Part shown: positions 27,084 through 36,346 of the stretch, in pieces
Layout of the letters: each line of letters opens with the position of its first letter
Numbering within the stretch: the first letter of the stretch is position 1
Source: Enterococcus canintestini
GTDB taxonomy: Bacteria; Bacillota; Bacilli; Lactobacillales; Enterococcaceae
DNA length: 64,000 nt
Reading direction: 5' to 3'
NCBI RefSeq assembly: GCF_001885735.1
Contig: NZ_JXKG01000001.1
Location: forward strand, 62,001-126,000
Made by a program: the position numbers and the translations under genes
Notes under the pieces: model-generated
Databases searched by the model: none
The model's input: only the letters and a program-made list of their open reading frames with translations
What the model was told of the DNA's origin: nothing

Positions 27084-27504
27084 CTTACCCACTCCTTTAT
27101 TTCTTCACTTCCAAATTGTTTGTCCTTATTTTTACTAAACAATTTGGTCTAAAAAGGCTTTGTTTGTGCCCTTACTCACATAATATGATAGCGGAAAAAG
27201 AAGTAAGGTGCAACCAAAAGCATAACAATATATAGTGTCCTTGTGTTTGTTTATTATAATTTAACACTATATATAGTGTATAAAAAATATGTAAAAATTT
27301 TGAAAGCAGATAGGGAAGGGATTTTGATATTTATAAAAAATTAAAAGTTGTATAAAAAAAGAATTGGATGAAAGAAAAAGTTTTTATTTAAAAATTTTCT
27401 TTGGCTTAAGTTAAAAACTGCGTATTTAAAACAGCTTATGCTACGATAGAGAAAAAAGTGACCTTAACCTTAAATTATTTTGCATAAAGACTAGAGGGGA
27501 CAAT
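27084..27504. other. 421-bp divergent intergenic region, nrdD / ABC transporter
   Basis: AT-rich, non-coding. The left part has the NrdR boxes (listed separately). The right part (27290-27500) shows only poly-A/T tracts; TACGATAGA near 27442 could be a weak -10 for the transporter. No BceR-type inverted repeat was recognised. Confidence 0.55.
27223..27279 (-). promoter_or_regulatory. Pair of NrdR boxes upstream of nrdD
   Basis: ACACTATATATAGTGT (27264-27279) is a perfect 16-bp palindrome of the NrdR-box type. TAACAATATATAGTGT (27223-27238) matches it at 13 of 16. Start-to-start spacing is 41 bp, about four helical turns; paired boxes are usually about three turns apart. Confidence 0.8.
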
Positions 27505-28272
27505 ATGAAAAAGATAATTGAAGTAAAACATTTGAGTAAAACTTATGGTAATCGCATGAATCAAACCCAAGTTTTAGATAATTTGTCCTTTAGTGTAGAC
27601 GAAGGAGAATTTGTTGGCATTATGGGCCCAAGTGGAGCAGGCAAAACGACTTTAATGAATATTTTAGCCTCAATTGCCTTGCCTACTTTTGGAACGGTAA
27701 AAGTAGCTGGACAAGATTTAACTGCCTTAAAAGAAGATCAGCTGAGTGATTTTCGCCGGAAAGATTTAGGTTTTATTTTTCAAGAGTTCAACTTACTGCC
27801 GACTCTTACTGCTAAAGACAACATTGTCTTACCTTTAGCGATTGATTTTTTAAAATTGGAAGAAATTGAAAAAAGAGTGTCAGAAGCAGCTGATTTATTG
27901 GGTATTAAAACAATTTTACAACGCTATCCTGATGAATTATCTGTAGGGCAAAGACAACGTGTAGCTGCTGCAAGGGCGTTAGTCGTCCGGCCACGCATTA
28001 TTTTTGCCGATGAGCCCACCGGTGCACTTGATTCAAAATCTGCCACCGAGTTGTTGTATTATTTAAGTGAATTAAACCAAAAACAGAATAAAACGATTTT
28101 AATGGTCACCCATGATCCTTACACTGCCAGTTATTGTAATCGGATTTTGTTTATTAAAGATGGTGTCTTTTTTTCTGAGGTTGTCAAAAGAGGAAGTAGG
28201 CAAGAATTTTTTGAACAAGTAATTGATATGCAAGCAACCTTAGGAGGCGGGGGACGGCGCAATGCTTTATAA
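27505..28272 (+). CDS. ABC transporter ATP-binding protein (BceA-type)
   Basis: 255-residue ATPase of the MacB/BceA subclass. Walker A GPSGAGKT (residue ~40), Q-loop FQEFNLLPTLT, signature LSVGQRQR (the common SGGQ replaced by SVGQ), Walker B IIFADEPTGALD. Overlaps the permease gene by 11 bp. BceAB-type pairs remove peptide antibiotics such as bacitracin or nisin from their lipid targets. No adjacent BceRS two-component system is present, so regulation must come from elsewhere. Confidence 0.9.
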   Translation: MKKIIEVKHLSKTYGNRMNQTQVLDNLSFSVDEGEFVGIMGPSGAGKTTLMNILASIALPTFGTVKVAGQDLTALKEDQLSDFRRKDLGFIFQEFNLLPTLTAKDNIVLPLAIDFLKLEEIEKRVSEAADLLGIKTILQRYPDELSVGQRQRVAAARALVVRPRIIFADEPTGALDSKSATELLYYLSELNQKQNKTILMVTHDPYTASYCNRILFIKDGVFFSEVVKRGSRQEFFEQVIDMQATLGGGGRRNAL

Positions 28273-30310
28273 ATTATCTTGGCGAAGCTTTTTAAAACAG
28301 TTTCGCAGCTACGGTATTTATTTAATTAGTATTACGATGGCGGTAATGATCTATTATTCTTTTAATGCCATGACCCATGATCAACCGTTGACTAAAAGAG
28401 CGGCTCAAGATATTAAAATTGAAAACATTTTAACCGTGGGAAGCTTTTTTGTTATCGTTATGATGGTCTTTTTTGTTTTAAGTGCCAATCGCTTTTTTAT
28501 TACAAAGCGGCAACAAGAAGTCGCACTTTATCAATTATTTGGAATGAAGCGTCGACGCATTATTTTTCAATCTTTAGTCGAAATTTTTGCTTTAAATTTA
28601 CTGGCTTTTTTACTTGGAATTGGTTTTGGGGTGATTTTTTCCAAGCTTTTTTCCATGATTTTAGTTAAAGCAATGGCACTAGATGTGACGAGTTCTTTGT
28701 TTTTTTCTTGGCAGTCTGTTTACGTGACAGCGGCTGTTTTCATCTTTGTTTTTATTATTAGTGCTGTTCAAAACGTAATGGTTTTATCAAAAAAACAAGT
28801 AGACGGTGTGTTTTCAGCGAAATCTTCTTTTGACTTACAAAAGTTAAAAATAAAACCTTATGAAATTAGTTTAGGAATATTTAGCCTGTTGCTAATTATT
28901 AGCGCCTATTTGGTGGCCTTTTTTATCCGGCCCTTAACGTTTCGCTTTGTTTCCATAAGTGAAAGTTTTTCGATTTTATTTTGGTTGCCTGGAGGGATTT
29001 TACTTGCTTGTATTATAGGAACCTATTTATTTTATCGCTATGGTTTAAAAACAATTTTTTATTTTTTAGATAAGAAAAAGAGCCGTTATTATGGCTTGAA
29101 TTATTATGAACGAAGTCGGGGCTTAGTTGCAATCTTAAAAAATTGGCGCTCATTGGCATTAGTCACTCTTTTAACGGCATTAGCGATTGCATTAATTGGG
29201 GGTGCGATTTCTTTAGTTAGTATTCAAAGTCAGGTAAGTCAAAATGAAACACCAACTGATTTCCAAATCCACACTAATGAATTAGCTAAACTTAAAAAGA
29301 TTATAAAAGATAATGATGGGAAAATAACTACTAGTCAAAATTTACATTATAAAGTGACTGCAGGACGTTTTTCTTTAAAATTATTCAGTAGCGAAGCGAT
29401 AAATCGATTTAATCTTATCAACATTTTAAAGCTAAGTGATTACCAAAAATTTCAAGAGAAACATGATGATTTACCTAAAATTGATTCATTGAAAAATAAT
29501 AGCGGTGTGCTATTTAGTTATGATTATGTTCTTTACAATAGTGTGGGTGAAGTAGGACGAAAAGTGACGTTACCAAATGGCATGGCCATGACAGTACAAC
29601 ATTTTTATTCTGATTTATTGGGGGACTCTTTATTGCGCTACAATGCAGGAGTGTTGGTTTTACCTGATGCACAATTTGAGGCTATTCAAGGTGTTACGTA
29701 TACCATTGCCATGGTAAATGTTAAGACAAAAGATGAAGAAAAGCTCGCCAATGCTGTGGAAAAAGAATTAAACTCAGACTGGGGAAATGATATTTATTAT
29801 GATTTTTCATATCAAGCGGGTTATTTAAAAGGTGATATTACTACAAAGGCATTAAAAAATACCATCCCGCAAACATTTACCGGTAATTATTCTCGTCTAA
29901 ATCATACAAGTCGCTTTCCGATTGTCCGCCGCGCGACCAGAGAAGCGGGAATTTTTATGTATGTGGCGACTTTTCTTGGCATGATTGCATCGATTACGAC
30001 AGCTGCGATTGTCATGTTACGGCAGTTATCAGAAGTGGAAAATGGCAAAAAAGATTTCTTGTTACTCCAAAAATTAGGTGTTAGTCGCAAACAAATGAAA
30101 AGAAATCTATATTATCAAAACGCTTGGATATTTGCACCACCAGTGTTATTGGTTTCTGGACATGCAGGCTTTGCCATTTACACTTGGTCGCAGTTTGTGA
30201 CAACGGGTAGTTACTGGTTAGCTTATTTATTTTGTGGGATTGTGGCGGTCATCTATTTTATTGCCTATATTTTAACCGTCAAATTTTTCTTGCACAGTTG
30301 GGAAAGTTAA
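28262..30310 (+). CDS. ABC transporter permease (BceB/FtsX-type)
   Basis: 682-residue permease with the BceB layout: one membrane helix at the N-terminus, FtsX domain with three helices (~55-175), further helices at ~200-250 and ~290-315, a ~200-residue extracellular domain (~315-560), and three C-terminal helices. The ATPase gene overlaps its start. The large external domain is the target-recognising part in the family. It ends before a long terminator. Substrate probably a cell-wall-active peptide, by family analogy only. Confidence 0.88.
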   Translation: MLYKLSWRSFLKQFRSYGIYLISITMAVMIYYSFNAMTHDQPLTKRAAQDIKIENILTVGSFFVIVMMVFFVLSANRFFITKRQQEVALYQLFGMKRRRIIFQSLVEIFALNLLAFLLGIGFGVIFSKLFSMILVKAMALDVTSSLFFSWQSVYVTAAVFIFVFIISAVQNVMVLSKKQVDGVFSAKSSFDLQKLKIKPYEISLGIFSLLLIISAYLVAFFIRPLTFRFVSISESFSILFWLPGGILLACIIGTYLFYRYGLKTIFYFLDKKKSRYYGLNYYERSRGLVAILKNWRSLALVTLLTALAIALIGGAISLVSIQSQVSQNETPTDFQIHTNELAKLKKIIKDNDGKITTSQNLHYKVTAGRFSLKLFSSEAINRFNLINILKLSDYQKFQEKHDDLPKIDSLKNNSGVLFSYDYVLYNSVGEVGRKVTLPNGMAMTVQHFYSDLLGDSLLRYNAGVLVLPDAQFEAIQGVTYTIAMVNVKTKDEEKLANAVEKELNSDWGNDIYYDFSYQAGYLKGDITTKALKNTIPQTFTGNYSRLNHTSRFPIVRRATREAGIFMYVATFLGMIASITTAAIVMLRQLSEVENGKKDFLLLQKLGVSRKQMKRNLYYQNAWIFAPPVLLVSGHAGFAIYTWSQFVTTGSYWLAYLFCGIVAVIYFIAYILTVKFFLHSWES

Positions 30311-30336
30311 ACTGATAAGAATTAAATAAAAAAATA

Positions 30337-30392
30337 AACTAAGAAATAAAACGTTTGGACTTAGTCTGACGTTTTTATTTCTTAGTTTTTTT
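30337..30392 (+). terminator. Terminator after the ABC transporter
   Basis: An 18-20-nt arm beginning AACTAAGAAATAAAAC pairs with GTTTTTATTTCTTAGTT, followed by TTTTTTG. Confidence 0.85.
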
Positions 30393-30502
30393 GTAAGCAC
30401 TTAAGTGACGAAAGTGTTAGATTCTTATTTTTAGTGTAAGCCAGAAACATGTTTTATTTTAAATAAGTCCTCTATACTGAGGCTGAAAAGGAGAGAGTGA
30501 GC

Positions 30503-30652
30503 ATGAAAAATTGGTTGCATAAAGAAAGCACACATTACTGGTTAACTTTTATTGGCAAAACGCTCTTTTACTTCTGTGTCTTACTTATTTTGATTTATTT
30601 GTATCATTACAAAAATATTCAAGGTGGCACGTTTATTTACAACGAATTTTAA
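30503..30652 (+). CDS. dltX: DltX, small protein of teichoic acid D-alanylation
   Basis: 49-residue single-pass membrane protein, MKNWLHKESTHYW... with one helix (GKTLFYFCVLLILIYLY) and the conserved DltX C-terminal end FIYNEF. GAGAGAG ribosome site before ATG 30503. It starts the dlt operon, 13 bp before dltA. DltX is a small partner of the D-alanylation machinery needed for transfer of D-alanine outward. Confidence 0.93.
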   Translation: MKNWLHKESTHYWLTFIGKTLFYFCVLLILIYLYHYKNIQGGTFIYNEF

Positions 30653-30665
30653 GAGGTGAGTGCAA

Positions 30666-32177
30666 ATGACTGTAACAAATATTATTGAACAAATTGATTC
30701 TTGGGGAGCAACTGAACCTAATCGAATTGCTTATATTGCTGAAAAAAAGTATACCTATGGTCAGTTAAAAGATTGGTCAGATCAACTTGCCACTTTTTTA
30801 AGTGAAAAATTGATAGGGCGCAAACCGATTGTCGTCTATGGTGATTTAGAGTTTGAAATGCTAGCAGCTTTTTTAGGTGCCAGTAAAGCGGGGCATGCCT
30901 ATATTCCGATTGAAGCCAATACGCCAAATGATCGGGTTGAGTTAATTTTAAAAGTCGCTCAGCCTGACTTAGTTATTAGTGTAGAACCGTGGCCTGAAAT
31001 TGCCACAAATTGTGAAGTTTTAAACCCTGAAGAACTAAAAACTGTTTTTAAGGGAAAAAGAACTTTGCCAACATTTGAAAGTGTCAAAGGTGATGAAAAT
31101 TACTATTTAATTTTTACTTCTGGCACAACTGGAATACCAAAAGGCGTGCAAATTAGTCACAGTAACTTATTATCTTTTGTGAATTGGACTTTGACAGATT
31201 TTGTTTTACCAGAAAATAGTAGATTTTTATCCCAAGCACCGTATTCTTTTGATCTATCGGTCTTTGATGTTTATCCAGCACTATGTTCAGGGGGTTCACT
31301 GGTCCCACTGAAAAAAGAAGTAATCAATGATTTTAAAACATTGTTTGCAACTTTACCCAAATTAGCTTTAGAAGTTTGGGTTTCTACGCCTTCTTTTATG
31401 GATATATGTTTAATGGAAAAAGAATTTAATGCCCAAAATATTCCCAGCTTAACGACCTTTATCTTTTGTGGTGAAGAGTTAACTAAAAAGACGGCGCAAA
31501 GTTTATTGGAACGTTTCCCTAACGCTCATATTTATAATACTTATGGTCCAACTGAAGCAACAGTAGCGATTTCAGGTGTGGAAATTACACCAGCATTATT
31601 AGCGCAAGTCGATCGTTTACCGATTGGCTATATAAAAGAAGATACAACAGTTACAATCATGGAAGAAGACAAAGTTCTTGCCGCTGGTGAGGTGGGAGAG
31701 ATTGTCATTTCTGGTCCTAGTGTCTCAAAAGGCTACTTAAATAACCCAGAAAAGACCGCGCAAGCATTCTTTTGGTTAGATGATAAATGGGCATATCGTA
31801 CCGGCGATGCGGGAAGTTTACCTGCAGATGGCTTATTGCGGTATGAAGGGCGAATGGACTTTCAAGTAAAGCTACATGGTTATCGGATTGAATTAGAAGA
31901 TGTTGATCATCATTTAAATCAAGTTTCCCTTGTAAAACAAGCAACAGTCGTGCCTAAATATCAAGATCATAAAGTCCAACAATTAGTAGCCTTTGTTGTT
32001 GCAAATGAAAATAATTTTGCCAAAGAATTTCAATTAACAAAAGCGATTAAAGCGGAATTAGCTGAAGGTGTTATGGATTACATGATTCCCCAACGCTTTG
32101 TCTATGTAGAGCAACTACCTCGGACTGCTAATGGCAAAATCGATCGCAAAGGCTTGATAAATGAGGTGAACGGCTAA
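30666..32177 (+). CDS. dltA: D-alanine--D-alanyl carrier protein ligase
   Basis: 503-residue adenylating enzyme (ANL superfamily). Motifs: YYLIFTSGTTGIPKGVQISHSN (phosphate loop), NTYGPTEATVAIS, YRTGDAG, GRMDFQVKLHGYRIEL, and the C-terminal catalytic Lys in TANGKIDRKG. It activates D-alanine and loads it on DltC. ATG 30666 is chosen because AGAGG at 30652-30656 is 9 nt away; GTG 30660 is too close. Its stop overlaps the dltB start (TAATG). Confidence 0.97.
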   Translation: MTVTNIIEQIDSWGATEPNRIAYIAEKKYTYGQLKDWSDQLATFLSEKLIGRKPIVVYGDLEFEMLAAFLGASKAGHAYIPIEANTPNDRVELILKVAQPDLVISVEPWPEIATNCEVLNPEELKTVFKGKRTLPTFESVKGDENYYLIFTSGTTGIPKGVQISHSNLLSFVNWTLTDFVLPENSRFLSQAPYSFDLSVFDVYPALCSGGSLVPLKKEVINDFKTLFATLPKLALEVWVSTPSFMDICLMEKEFNAQNIPSLTTFIFCGEELTKKTAQSLLERFPNAHIYNTYGPTEATVAISGVEITPALLAQVDRLPIGYIKEDTTVTIMEEDKVLAAGEVGEIVISGPSVSKGYLNNPEKTAQAFFWLDDKWAYRTGDAGSLPADGLLRYEGRMDFQVKLHGYRIELEDVDHHLNQVSLVKQATVVPKYQDHKVQQLVAFVVANENNFAKEFQLTKAIKAELAEGVMDYMIPQRFVYVEQLPRTANGKIDRKGLINEVNG

Positions 32178-33373
32178 TGGTCTTTCCTCATAGTATTCCT
32201 TACGCAGATCCAAAATACTTTTTGTTACTGCTAATTGCGCTTATTCCGTTAATTTTGAGTATGTTAATTGCTGGTAAGAGACCTAATTGGTACCAAAGTT
32301 TAGTGACGTTGTTTTTCTTATACGTCAGTTTTGGTGGTGCCAGTTGGCATCAAGGTGTGGCGTTAATACTTTATGTTGTTTGGCAGACACTATTAGTTTA
32401 TGCGTACTTTTCCTATCGCCAGCACAAAAATAGTAGCGGCATTTTTTACGGTGCAGTCTTTTTAGCAATTTTACCTTTAGCAATTACGAAGGTGGTGCCG
32501 TTTTTTAATGGTGGACATAGTTCAATATTAGGATTTTTGGGTATTTCTTATTTAACCTTTAAGTCAGTACAGATGATTATGGAAACAAGAGATGGCATGA
32601 TTAAATCTTATAAGGTTTGGCACTACATCCAATTTCTTTTGTTTTTTCCAACCATTTCATCAGGGCCGATTGATCGCTTCCGCCGTTTTGATAAGGACTT
32701 AGACAATCCGCCGACACCAGAAAAATATGTCGATTTATTAGGTACGGGAGTTCATCGTATCTTTGTAGGCTTCTTGTATAAGTTTATTATCGGTTATTAT
32801 TTTGGCTCAGTTTTATTACCGCCAATTGAACGGGCGACTTTGATTCATGGCGGTATTTCTTGGGCGTTAGTTGGCTATATGTATGTTTATAGTATGGATT
32901 TATTCTTTGATTTTGCCGGGTATAGTTTATTTGCAGTTGGGATTAGTAATATTTTAGGTTATGAAACCCCAATGAACTTTAATAAGCCATTTTTAGCTTG
33001 GAATATTAAAGAATTTTGGAATCGTTGGCACATGACGCTGTCTTTTTGGTTCCGTGATTATATTTATATGCGTTTAATGTTTACTTTATTAAAAAAGAAA
33101 GTTTTTAAAAGTCGTATCGTAGCATCAAATGTTGGTTATTTTGCCCTTTTCTTGATTATGGGAATTTGGCATGGCTTAGCTTGGTACTACATTGTTTATG
33201 GTATTTACCATGCAACGCTGATTTGTTTAACAGATGCGTGGTTACGTTTTAAGAAAAAACACAAAAACTTACCATCGAACAAGTTTACGCATGCGCTTGC
33301 TATCTTTTTAAATTTTCAAGCAGTATGTTTTAGTTTTATGATTTTTTCAGGTATTTTAAATAAATTAATGTAA
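32177..33373 (+). CDS. dltB: DltB, MBOAT membrane acyltransferase
   Basis: 398-residue multi-spanning MBOAT protein. Conserved regions FWNRWHMTLSFWFRDY and MGIWHGLAWYY with the catalytic His (GIWHG near residue 336). It passes D-alanine from DltC across the membrane for teichoic acid. Start overlaps the dltA stop by one base; dltC follows after 16 bp. Confidence 0.97.
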   Translation: MVFPHSIPYADPKYFLLLLIALIPLILSMLIAGKRPNWYQSLVTLFFLYVSFGGASWHQGVALILYVVWQTLLVYAYFSYRQHKNSSGIFYGAVFLAILPLAITKVVPFFNGGHSSILGFLGISYLTFKSVQMIMETRDGMIKSYKVWHYIQFLLFFPTISSGPIDRFRRFDKDLDNPPTPEKYVDLLGTGVHRIFVGFLYKFIIGYYFGSVLLPPIERATLIHGGISWALVGYMYVYSMDLFFDFAGYSLFAVGISNILGYETPMNFNKPFLAWNIKEFWNRWHMTLSFWFRDYIYMRLMFTLLKKKVFKSRIVASNVGYFALFLIMGIWHGLAWYYIVYGIYHATLICLTDAWLRFKKKHKNLPSNKFTHALAIFLNFQAVCFSFMIFSGILNKLM

Positions 33374-33389
33374 AAGAGGAGAATGAACA

Positions 33390-33626
33390 ATGAAAGACAC
33401 AGTATTAGATATTTTAGAAGAAATTACCGGGACAGATGAAGTCAAACAAAATTTGGATGTCAACTTATTTGATGAAGGTTTAATGGATTCAATGGCGACA
33501 GTTCAATTACTAGTAGAATTAGAAGGACAATTAGATGTTCAAGTACCTGTTTCAGAATTTGACCGTGAAGAATGGGATACACCAAATAAAATTATTGCTA
33601 AAGTTTCTGAATTAAAAGGAAACTAG
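33390..33626 (+). CDS. dltC: D-alanyl carrier protein
   Basis: 78-residue acyl-carrier-type protein. The phosphopantetheine Ser is in [16 protein letters not shown] (Ser36). It accepts D-alanine from DltA and presents it to DltB. AGAGGAG precedes ATG 33390. dltD begins two bases after its stop. Confidence 0.97.
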   Translation: MKDTVLDILEEITGTDEVKQNLDVNLFDEGLMDSMATVQLLVELEGQLDVQVPVSEFDREEWDTPNKIIAKVSELKGN

Positions 33627-33628
33627 TG

Positions 33629-34888
33629 ATGAAAAAAAAGCTTCTTGCTATCTTTGGGCCGCTTATAGCAGCTACGGTCCTGCTGGCACTGTTTTTCTTT
33701 TCACCGTTTAAAATTAACGATGAAAATAAAGACTTATGGGCCCAAGCTAGCAGTTCGATGTCAGGCAATATTTTACGCGGCAACTCGATTAAAAACGAAG
33801 CCGTGAAATCTGGGGAGTATGTGCCATTTTTTGGTTCTTCGGAATTAAGCCGGATCAGTCCTTTTCACCCTTCAGTTTTAGCTAAGAAATACCAGCGTAA
33901 CTATACACCATTTTTACTTGGTGCACCTGGCACACAATCTTTAACCCAATATATGATGATGCAGTCTTTTGGTAATGACTTAAAAGATAAAAAAGTAGTC
34001 TTTATCATTTCACCGCAATGGTTTGTTAAAGGGGGAATTAAACGAGCTTATTTTGACGCTTATTTCTCTGAGCTACAAACTTATACTTGGGCTGTCAAAT
34101 TAGATAAAATTTCTGAAACAGACAAATATTTAGCTACTCGATTATTGGCTTATGAAAAAGTCGATCATGATGAAACGCTTCGTTTAATGTTAAAAGAAAT
34201 TGCTAATGGAAAATTACCAGCTGCTAAACAAGTGGATGTTGCCAAATTTCATATCAACATGTTGAATCGGGAAGATGAACTTTTTAGTGAAATTGGTTTA
34301 GTATCTAAAAATGGCCAAATTGACCACCAAGCAAAGAAATTACCTGAAGTTTACAATGAACAAAAACTAGATGAGCAAGCACAAAAAATTGGTCAAAAGG
34401 CAACTTCAAATAATGACTTTGCAATTGAAAATAAGTTTTATAGTCGGCGAATTAAACCACGTTTGAAAAAATTTGCTGATTCCCAAGCCAATTGGGACTA
34501 TCGTTATTCCAAAGAATTTTCCGATTTTCAATTAGTCTTAGATCAACTGGCAAAAGAAAATACGCAAGCACTTTTCATTATTCCTCCAATTAATGGCAAG
34601 TGGAGTGAATATACCGGTTTGTCGCAAAATATGTTGCAAGAATTTAGTAAAAAGATAACCTATCAGCTACGTTCGCAAGGGTTTAATCATATTGCTGATT
34701 TTACCAATAAAGATCATGAACCCTATTTCATGACTGACACCATTCATTTGGGTTGGCGCGGTTGGTTAGCAGCAGATCAATATATTAAACCATTTTTGGA
34801 AAATACCACTTCAAGTCCAACTTATCATTTAAATAATTACTTTTATTCAAATGGTTGGCAAAATCAAAATCCAGCAACCATTAAGTAA
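33629..34888 (+). CDS. dltD: DltD, lipoteichoic acid D-alanylation protein
   Basis: 419-residue protein with an N-terminal membrane anchor (residues ~4-23) and an extracellular SGNH-like domain. Family motifs FFGSSELSR (Ser), LGAPGTQSL, and C-terminal DTIHLGWRGW (Asp/His) are present. ATG 33629 follows AAAAGGA; GTG 33626 overlaps the dltC stop. It is the last gene of dltXABCD, closed by a terminator at 34971. Confidence 0.96.
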   Translation: MKKKLLAIFGPLIAATVLLALFFFSPFKINDENKDLWAQASSSMSGNILRGNSIKNEAVKSGEYVPFFGSSELSRISPFHPSVLAKKYQRNYTPFLLGAPGTQSLTQYMMMQSFGNDLKDKKVVFIISPQWFVKGGIKRAYFDAYFSELQTYTWAVKLDKISETDKYLATRLLAYEKVDHDETLRLMLKEIANGKLPAAKQVDVAKFHINMLNREDELFSEIGLVSKNGQIDHQAKKLPEVYNEQKLDEQAQKIGQKATSNNDFAIENKFYSRRIKPRLKKFADSQANWDYRYSKEFSDFQLVLDQLAKENTQALFIIPPINGKWSEYTGLSQNMLQEFSKKITYQLRSQGFNHIADFTNKDHEPYFMTDTIHLGWRGWLAADQYIKPFLENTTSSPTYHLNNYFYSNGWQNQNPATIK

Positions 34889-34970
34889 TAAAAGCGGAAT
34901 AGATTTTTAGTATCCTAGTAATAAGGCGAAATCTTGATAAAAAATATAATCATTTTATTTGTAAATGACG

Positions 34971-35004
34971 CAGTAGTTCGGTTTCCACTGAACTACTGTT
35001 TTTT
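34971..35004 (+). terminator. Terminator after the dlt operon
   Basis: CAGTAGTTCGGT TTCC ACTGAACTACTG followed by TTTTTTAT; 12-bp stem with one G-T pair. Confidence 0.85.
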
Positions 35005-35062
35005 ATAATGCCTCATGTTATAATCAGAGGCGTAATAATTAATGCTAGGAGTGGCAGTGCAC

Positions 35063-36145
35063 ATGGATAAAAGTGAAGAGCAGTTACTGATTGAACTGAC
35101 CTCAGCTAGAGGGGTTCCAGGTAATGAAGATGAAGTTCGTGAGGTTTTTAAAAAATATGCGGCACCTTTTGCAGAAGATATTTCTTTTGATGGGTTAGGT
35201 AGTGTGATCGCAAAACACGTCGGTGAAGGCGGTGGCCCTAAAATTTTTATTTCAGGGCATATGGATGAAGTTGGTTTTATGGTGACAAAAATTACTGAGC
35301 AAGGTTTTATTGAATTTCAAACATTAGGTGGCTGGTGGAGTCAAGTTATGTTAGCCCAACAAGTTGAAATTAAAACCCAAGCAGGTAAATTAATTCGTGG
35401 TGTAATTGGTTGTAAACCACCGCACGTTTTAACACCAGAAGCTAGAAAACAACCTTATGAAATTAAAGATATGTTTATTGATATTGGTGCTACAAGCCAA
35501 AAAGAAGCACAAGAGTGGGGAATTCGTCCAGGCGATATGATTACGCCTTATATCGAATATGAACGTTTAAACGGCGGTAAATTTTTACTAGCTAAAGCAT
35601 GGGATAACCGAGTGGGAACTGCTGTTTCATTACGTGTTTTAGAAAATCTAGCTAAAGAGGGCCATCCAAATTGTCTTTTTGCCGGTAGTGACGTGATGGA
35701 AGAAGTCGGTTTAAGAGGAGCTAGAACGAGCACGCATTTAGTTAATCCAGATATTGCGCTTGCGTTAGATACAGGTACTGCTGGCGATACTCCTGGTATG
35801 ACACCAAAAGAAGCAGATTCCAAATTAGGGGCAGGACCACAAGTCTTAATTTTTGATGCTTCAATGGTACCGCATAAAAAATTATTGAATTTTGTCGTTA
35901 ATGTAGCAGAAGAATTGGAAATTCCATTCCAATACACTGTTATTACCGGTGGAGGTACCGATGCTGGACAAATGCATCTAACTCGTGATGGTGTGCCATC
36001 ACTAGCCATTACAGTACCAGTGCGCTACTTGCACTCGCATACTTCAATTATTCATGAAGATGATTATTTAAATACGGTTAAATTAGTCACAGAGGTTGTC
36101 CGTCGTTTAGACGATGAAGCGGTCAAAAATATTCGTAGCTATTAA
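35063..36145 (+). CDS. M42-family aminopeptidase (glutamyl aminopeptidase/endoglucanase-type)
   Basis: 360-residue zinc aminopeptidase of the TET-forming M42 family. Metal and catalytic motifs: SGHMDEVGFMV (His/Asp near 65), AWDNRVGTAV (Asp), DVMEEVGLRGA (Glu-Glu), DTGTAGDTPG, and a late ITGGGTDAGQMHL with HSHTSIIHEDD. Cytosolic peptide trimming; the lactococcal relative is PepA. Start chosen at ATG 35063 with AGGAGTGG upstream; GTG 35057 is a possible alternative. It stands alone between two terminators. Confidence 0.92.
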   Translation: MDKSEEQLLIELTSARGVPGNEDEVREVFKKYAAPFAEDISFDGLGSVIAKHVGEGGGPKIFISGHMDEVGFMVTKITEQGFIEFQTLGGWWSQVMLAQQVEIKTQAGKLIRGVIGCKPPHVLTPEARKQPYEIKDMFIDIGATSQKEAQEWGIRPGDMITPYIEYERLNGGKFLLAKAWDNRVGTAVSLRVLENLAKEGHPNCLFAGSDVMEEVGLRGARTSTHLVNPDIALALDTGTAGDTPGMTPKEADSKLGAGPQVLIFDASMVPHKKLLNFVVNVAEELEIPFQYTVITGGGTDAGQMHLTRDGVPSLAITVPVRYLHSHTSIIHEDDYLNTVKLVTEVVRRLDDEAVKNIRSY

Positions 36146-36210
36146 CCTTACATGAATAAAAAATAGCCTTTAAAAAGGCGTGAAATGGGTTATATCATCA
36201 TAAAATTGTC

Positions 36211-36247
36211 AAAAGGCTTCCCCACAAAAGTTGGTGAAGCCTTTTTG
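36211..36247 (+). terminator. Terminator after the M42 gene
   Basis: AAAAGGCTTC ... GAAGCCTTTTT with an inner CCAC/GTTGG pairing, then TTTTTG. Confidence 0.8.
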
Positions 36248-36346
36248 CCGATTAAAAACTAAGAATATACTTGTTAAAGGAATTATTTCGTGAAAAGATA
36301 AAATTGTGCTAGCATAAGCATAAAAGAAAAGGAAGGTGTGAAGAAG

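Noticed and set aside
35548-36009. 153-codon minus-strand frame opposite the M42 gene
   Set aside because: Shadow of a strongly supported gene on the other strand; Ser/Thr/Pro-rich with no signals of its own.
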